Source: Sphingopyxis sp. MSC1_008
GTDB lineage: Bacteria; Pseudomonadota; Alphaproteobacteria; Sphingomonadales; Sphingomonadaceae
DNA length: 64,000 bases
Direction of reading: 5' to 3'
NCBI RefSeq assembly: GCF_023197165.1
Contig: NZ_JALPRD010000001.1
Coordinates: 434,001 to 498,000, forward strand
Shown here one piece after another: positions 61,482-64,000 of this stretch. How positions within the stretch are numbered: position 1 is the stretch's first letter; each line of letters opens with the position of its first letter. The notes under the pieces were generated by a model. The model searched no databases. It was not told the origin of the DNA and worked only from the letters and a program-made list of their open reading frames with translations. Both the position numbers and the translations under genes were made by a program.

Positions 61482-64000
61482 CTAACGCGCCCGAAAGTCC
61501 TTGGGGGTGAACAGCGACAGCGCCACGTCGCTGACCCCGGCGATCATTTCGAACCGTGAAACGACATCGGGGCCCAGCGCGAAACCGCGGCCGAGGTTGA
61601 TGCGAAGTTCGTCGCCCGTGTCGGGATCCTCGGTCAGGATGAACACGCGCCCGCGCGCATCGTCGCGCCGTTCGAGCAGGCGCGCCATCTCCGCGATCGC
61701 ATCGGGCAGCGCGACGCGGCATGTCAGTTCCAGCGCCGCGGTCGCCGCCATTTCGGCCAGCGGCTGCGCACCGCGCACCGTGACGCGCGGCGTTTCTTCG
61801 CCCTCGAGCAGGTCGAGTTCGACCGACAGGATCGCACAGCCGCCGTCGGCCGCGAGCGCCTCCAATATCTTGCTCGCCTGCTCGTCGAAACAACTCGACT
61901 GGAATTGCCCGCTGCGGTCGGAAAGCGTCAAGTTGAGGAAACGATTGCCGCGCTGCGACACGCGCGGCCGCGCGCTTTCGACCATGCCCGCCATCGTCAT
62001 CGGAATGCGCGTGCCGGGCGTCATTTCGACATTCGCGCAGATGTCGCCATAGGAGCGCGCACCGCGCGCTGAGATGATCGCCTCATATTGCTCGACCGGA
62101 TGCGACGAGAAATAAAAGCCGAAGGCGTCCTTCTCGCGCGTCATCCGCTCGGCGAGCGTCCACGGTTCCGCCGCGGGCAGTTGCAGCGCCGGTGCGATCG
62201 CAATGTCTCCGCCGAACAGGCCGCCCTGCCCGGTCGAGCGTTCGTGCGCCGAACTGTTCGCGCACGCGAGCAGGCTCTCGGCACCGGCGAAGGCACGCGG
62301 ACGGTCGGGCTCGACAGGATCGAACGCCCCTGCGCCCGCCAGCGCTTCGATCTGGCGCCGGTTGAGCAGCTTGGGATCGATGCGGCTCGCGAAATCGTCG
62401 AGCGATGCAAAATCGCCCTTGGCACGCTCGGCGACGAGTGCCTCCATCGCCTTTTCGCCGACACCCTTGAGCGCGCCGAGCGCATAACGGACCGTCAGCC
62501 CCTCATCACTCCGCCCGACCGAGAAATCGGCCTCGCTATCGTTGACCGACGGCGGTGAGATTCCGACATCCAGCCGCCGCATATCGTCGATGAAGATCGA
62601 CAATTTATCGGTCTGATGGCTGTCGAACGACATCGATGCCGCGAAAAACTCATGCGGATAATGCGCCTTCAGCCACGCCGTCTGGTACGACAGCAACGCA
62701 TAGGCGGCGGCGTGGCTCTTGTTGAAGCCATAGCCTGCGAACTTGTCGATCAAGTCGAACAGCTCGTTCGCCGCCTTGGGCGCGATCTGGTTATGCTCGC
62801 CGCAGCCCTTGACGAAGGTGTCGCGCTGCGCGTCCATTTCGGCCTGGACCTTCTTGCCCATCGCGCGGCGGAGGAGGTCGGCGCCGCCAAGGCTGTAGCC
62901 CGCCAGGATCTGCGCCGCCTGCATCACCTGTTCCTGATAGACGAAGATGCCATAGGTTTCGGCAAGGATGCCTTCGAGCAGCGCGTGCGGATAGGCGATC
63001 GCCTCGCGCCCGTTCTTGCGCGCGCCGAACAGCGGAATATTGTCCATCGGCCCCGGACGATAGAGCGCGACGAGTGCGATGATGTCGCCGAAATTGGTCG
63101 GTTTCACTGCCGACAGCGTGCGCCGCATGCCTTCGGATTCCAGCTGAAACACGCCGACGGTCTCACCGCGCTGAAGCAGTTCGTAGACCTTGGGCGTCGC
63201 CGCCTCGTCTTCCCAGGGGAGCGCATCGAGATCGACGTCGATCCCGCGCAGCGCGAGCAGGCGCTTCGCTTCCTTGAGTACCGACAGCGTCTTGAGCCCG
63301 AGAAAGTCGAATTTCACCAACCCCGCGCTCTCGACATATTTCATGTCGAACTGCGTCACCGGCATGTCCGAACGCGGGTCGCGATAGAGGGGGACAAGCT
63401 GGTCGAGCGGACGGTCGCCGATCACCACGCCCGCGGCGTGCGTCGAACTGTGGCGCGGCAAGCCCTCAAGCTGGCGCGCCATATCGAACAGGCGGCGCAC
63501 CCCGTCGTCCTGCTTATATTCGGTCATCAGCTCAGACACGCCGTTAAGCGCGCGTTCGAGCGTCCACGGATCGGTCGGATGGTTCGGCACCAGCTTCGCG
63601 AGACGGTCGACCTGACCATAGCTCATCTGGAGCACGCGTCCGGTGTCCTTGAGCACCGCGCGCGCCTTCAGCTTACCGAAGGTGATGATCTGCGCCACCG
63701 TATCGCGGCCGTATTTCTCCTGCACATAGCGGATCACTTCGCCGCGCCGCGTTTCGCAGAAATCGATGTCGAAGTCGGGCATCGACACGCGTTCGGGGTT
63801 GAGGAAGCGTTCGAACAGCAGGCCCAATTTGAGCGGATCGAGATCGGTGATCGTCAGCGCCCAGGCGACGACGCTGCCCGCACCCGAACCGCGCCCCGGA
63901 CCCACTGGAATATCATGCGCCTTCGCCCATTTGATGAAGTCGGCAACGATCAGGAAGTAGCCGGGGAAGCCCATCTGGGTGATAACGTCGACCTCGAAAT
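61482..64000 (-). CDS. dnaE: DNA polymerase III alpha subunit, partial (5' end outside window)
   Basis: The window holds at least the last 838 residues. The catalytic aspartates are in 'MPDFDIDFC'. 'VGPGRGSGAGSVVAWAL' and 'FNKSHAAAYALLSYQTAWLKAHYP' are palm and fingers motifs. An HhH region ('LKGVGEKAMEALV') and a C-terminal OB-fold ('GMVESARPRVSQRGNRFLNLTLSDRSG') follow. The frame continues unbroken to base 64000, so the N-terminal PHP domain lies beyond. It ends in 'FTPKDFRAR'. Confidence 0.96.
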   Translation of the reverse strand, partial: FEVDVITQMGFPGYFLIVADFIKWAKAHDIPVGPGRGSGAGSVVAWALTITDLDPLKLGLLFERFLNPERVSMPDFDIDFCETRRGEVIRYVQEKYGRDTVAQIITFGKLKARAVLKDTGRVLQMSYGQVDRLAKLVPNHPTDPWTLERALNGVSELMTEYKQDDGVRRLFDMARQLEGLPRHSSTHAAGVVIGDRPLDQLVPLYRDPRSDMPVTQFDMKYVESAGLVKFDFLGLKTLSVLKEAKRLLALRGIDVDLDALPWEDEAATPKVYELLQRGETVGVFQLESEGMRRTLSAVKPTNFGDIIALVALYRPGPMDNIPLFGARKNGREAIAYPHALLEGILAETYGIFVYQEQVMQAAQILAGYSLGGADLLRRAMGKKVQAEMDAQRDTFVKGCGEHNQIAPKAANELFDLIDKFAGYGFNKSHAAAYALLSYQTAWLKAHYPHEFFAASMSFDSHQTDKLSIFIDDMRRLDVGISPPSVNDSEADFSVGRSDEGLTVRYALGALKGVGEKAMEALVAERAKGDFASLDDFASRIDPKLLNRRQIEALAGAGAFDPVEPDRPRAFAGAESLLACANSSAHERSTGQGGLFGGDIAIAPALQLPAAEPWTLAERMTREKDAFGFYFSSHPVEQYEAIISARGARSYGDICANVEMTPGTRIPMTMAGMVESARPRVSQRGNRFLNLTLSDRSGQFQSSCFDEQASKILEALAADGGCAILSVELDLLEGEETPRVTVRGAQPLAEMAATAALELTCRVALPDAIAEMARLLERRDDARGRVFILTEDPDTGDELRINLGRGFALGPDVVSRFEMIAGVSDVALSLFTPKDFRAR

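Overview
This is a GC-rich chromosomal stretch from an alphaproteobacterium, most likely a sphingomonad close to Sphingopyxis. The clues are: a C4-type 5-aminolevulinate synthase (HemA); a TonB-dependent receptor; alternative spermidine synthesis through carboxyspermidine; very tight operons joined by ATGA/GTGA overlaps; and repeated intergenic palindromes of the 'CGTCATTCCCGCGAAGGC' type. I saw no rRNA, tRNA, CRISPR array, phage or insertion sequence. Most genes are core metabolism. The accessory interest lies in the catabolic block at about 7-16 kb.

Layout. 1-1.7 kb: tail of an N-carbamoylputrescine amidase, a heme-binding barrel protein and a double PilZ protein. 2.4-7.3 kb: sulfonate utilisation (TauD-type dioxygenase plus an SsuA/C/B ABC importer) and a dicarboxylate symporter. 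7.3-14.7 kb (minus strand): an eight-gene operon made of an aromatic amino acid hydroxylase, kynA, kynB, kynU, a nitrilase-family hydrolase, a gentisate-type ring-cleavage dioxygenase, a fumarylacetoacetate-hydrolase-family protein and a maleate isomerase. A divergent Lrp-type regulator and a zeta-class GST isomerase follow at 14.9-16.1 kb. 16-19.5 kb: an AraC regulator facing an esterase, a PaiB-like protein and an HDAC-family amidohydrolase. 19.6-24.2 kb: a TonB receptor divergent from a Tat-exported S9 peptidase. 24.2-28.9 kb: TauE-like permease, RimK-like ligase, a truncated dprA, plsY and murI. 29-34.4 kb: hemA, nitroreductase, cytochrome b561-YceI fusion, GNAT, lipoprotein and threonine dehydratase. 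34.5-41.5 kb: polyamine genes (carboxynorspermidine dehydrogenase and decarboxylase, and ornithine decarboxylase with a structured leader). 41.6-64 kb: MFS and CoA-transferase genes, two MAPEG proteins, an RNA methyltransferase, nnrDE, ilvD, hutG-like, ispE, a TPR protein, ETF-QO, a UDG-like protein, a lytic transglycosylase, moaB-like, a radical SAM protein, an acyl-CoA ligase, GFA, and the 3' part of dnaE.

How the genes work together. The main proposal is that the eight-gene operon is a complete tryptophan route through 5-hydroxylated intermediates. The steps would be Trp to 5-hydroxy-Trp, 5-hydroxykynurenine, 5-hydroxyanthranilate, maleamylpyruvate, maleamate plus pyruvate, maleate, and fumarate. 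Every gene of the operon then has a job. The hydroxylase carries Leu171 at the position (four residues before the iron-ligand Glu) that is Trp in phenylalanine hydroxylases and Phe in tryptophan hydroxylases. No kynurenine 3-monooxygenase or anthranilate hydroxylase is present in the window. The pathway is an inference, but the gene order, the overlaps and the chemistry agree.

Other points of note: a dprA whose winged-helix end is replaced by overlap with the next gene; a leader before ornithine decarboxylase that could mask its ribosome-binding site; a TPR gene whose signal peptide is in frame with no normal start codon; and five long REPIN-like inverted repeats.
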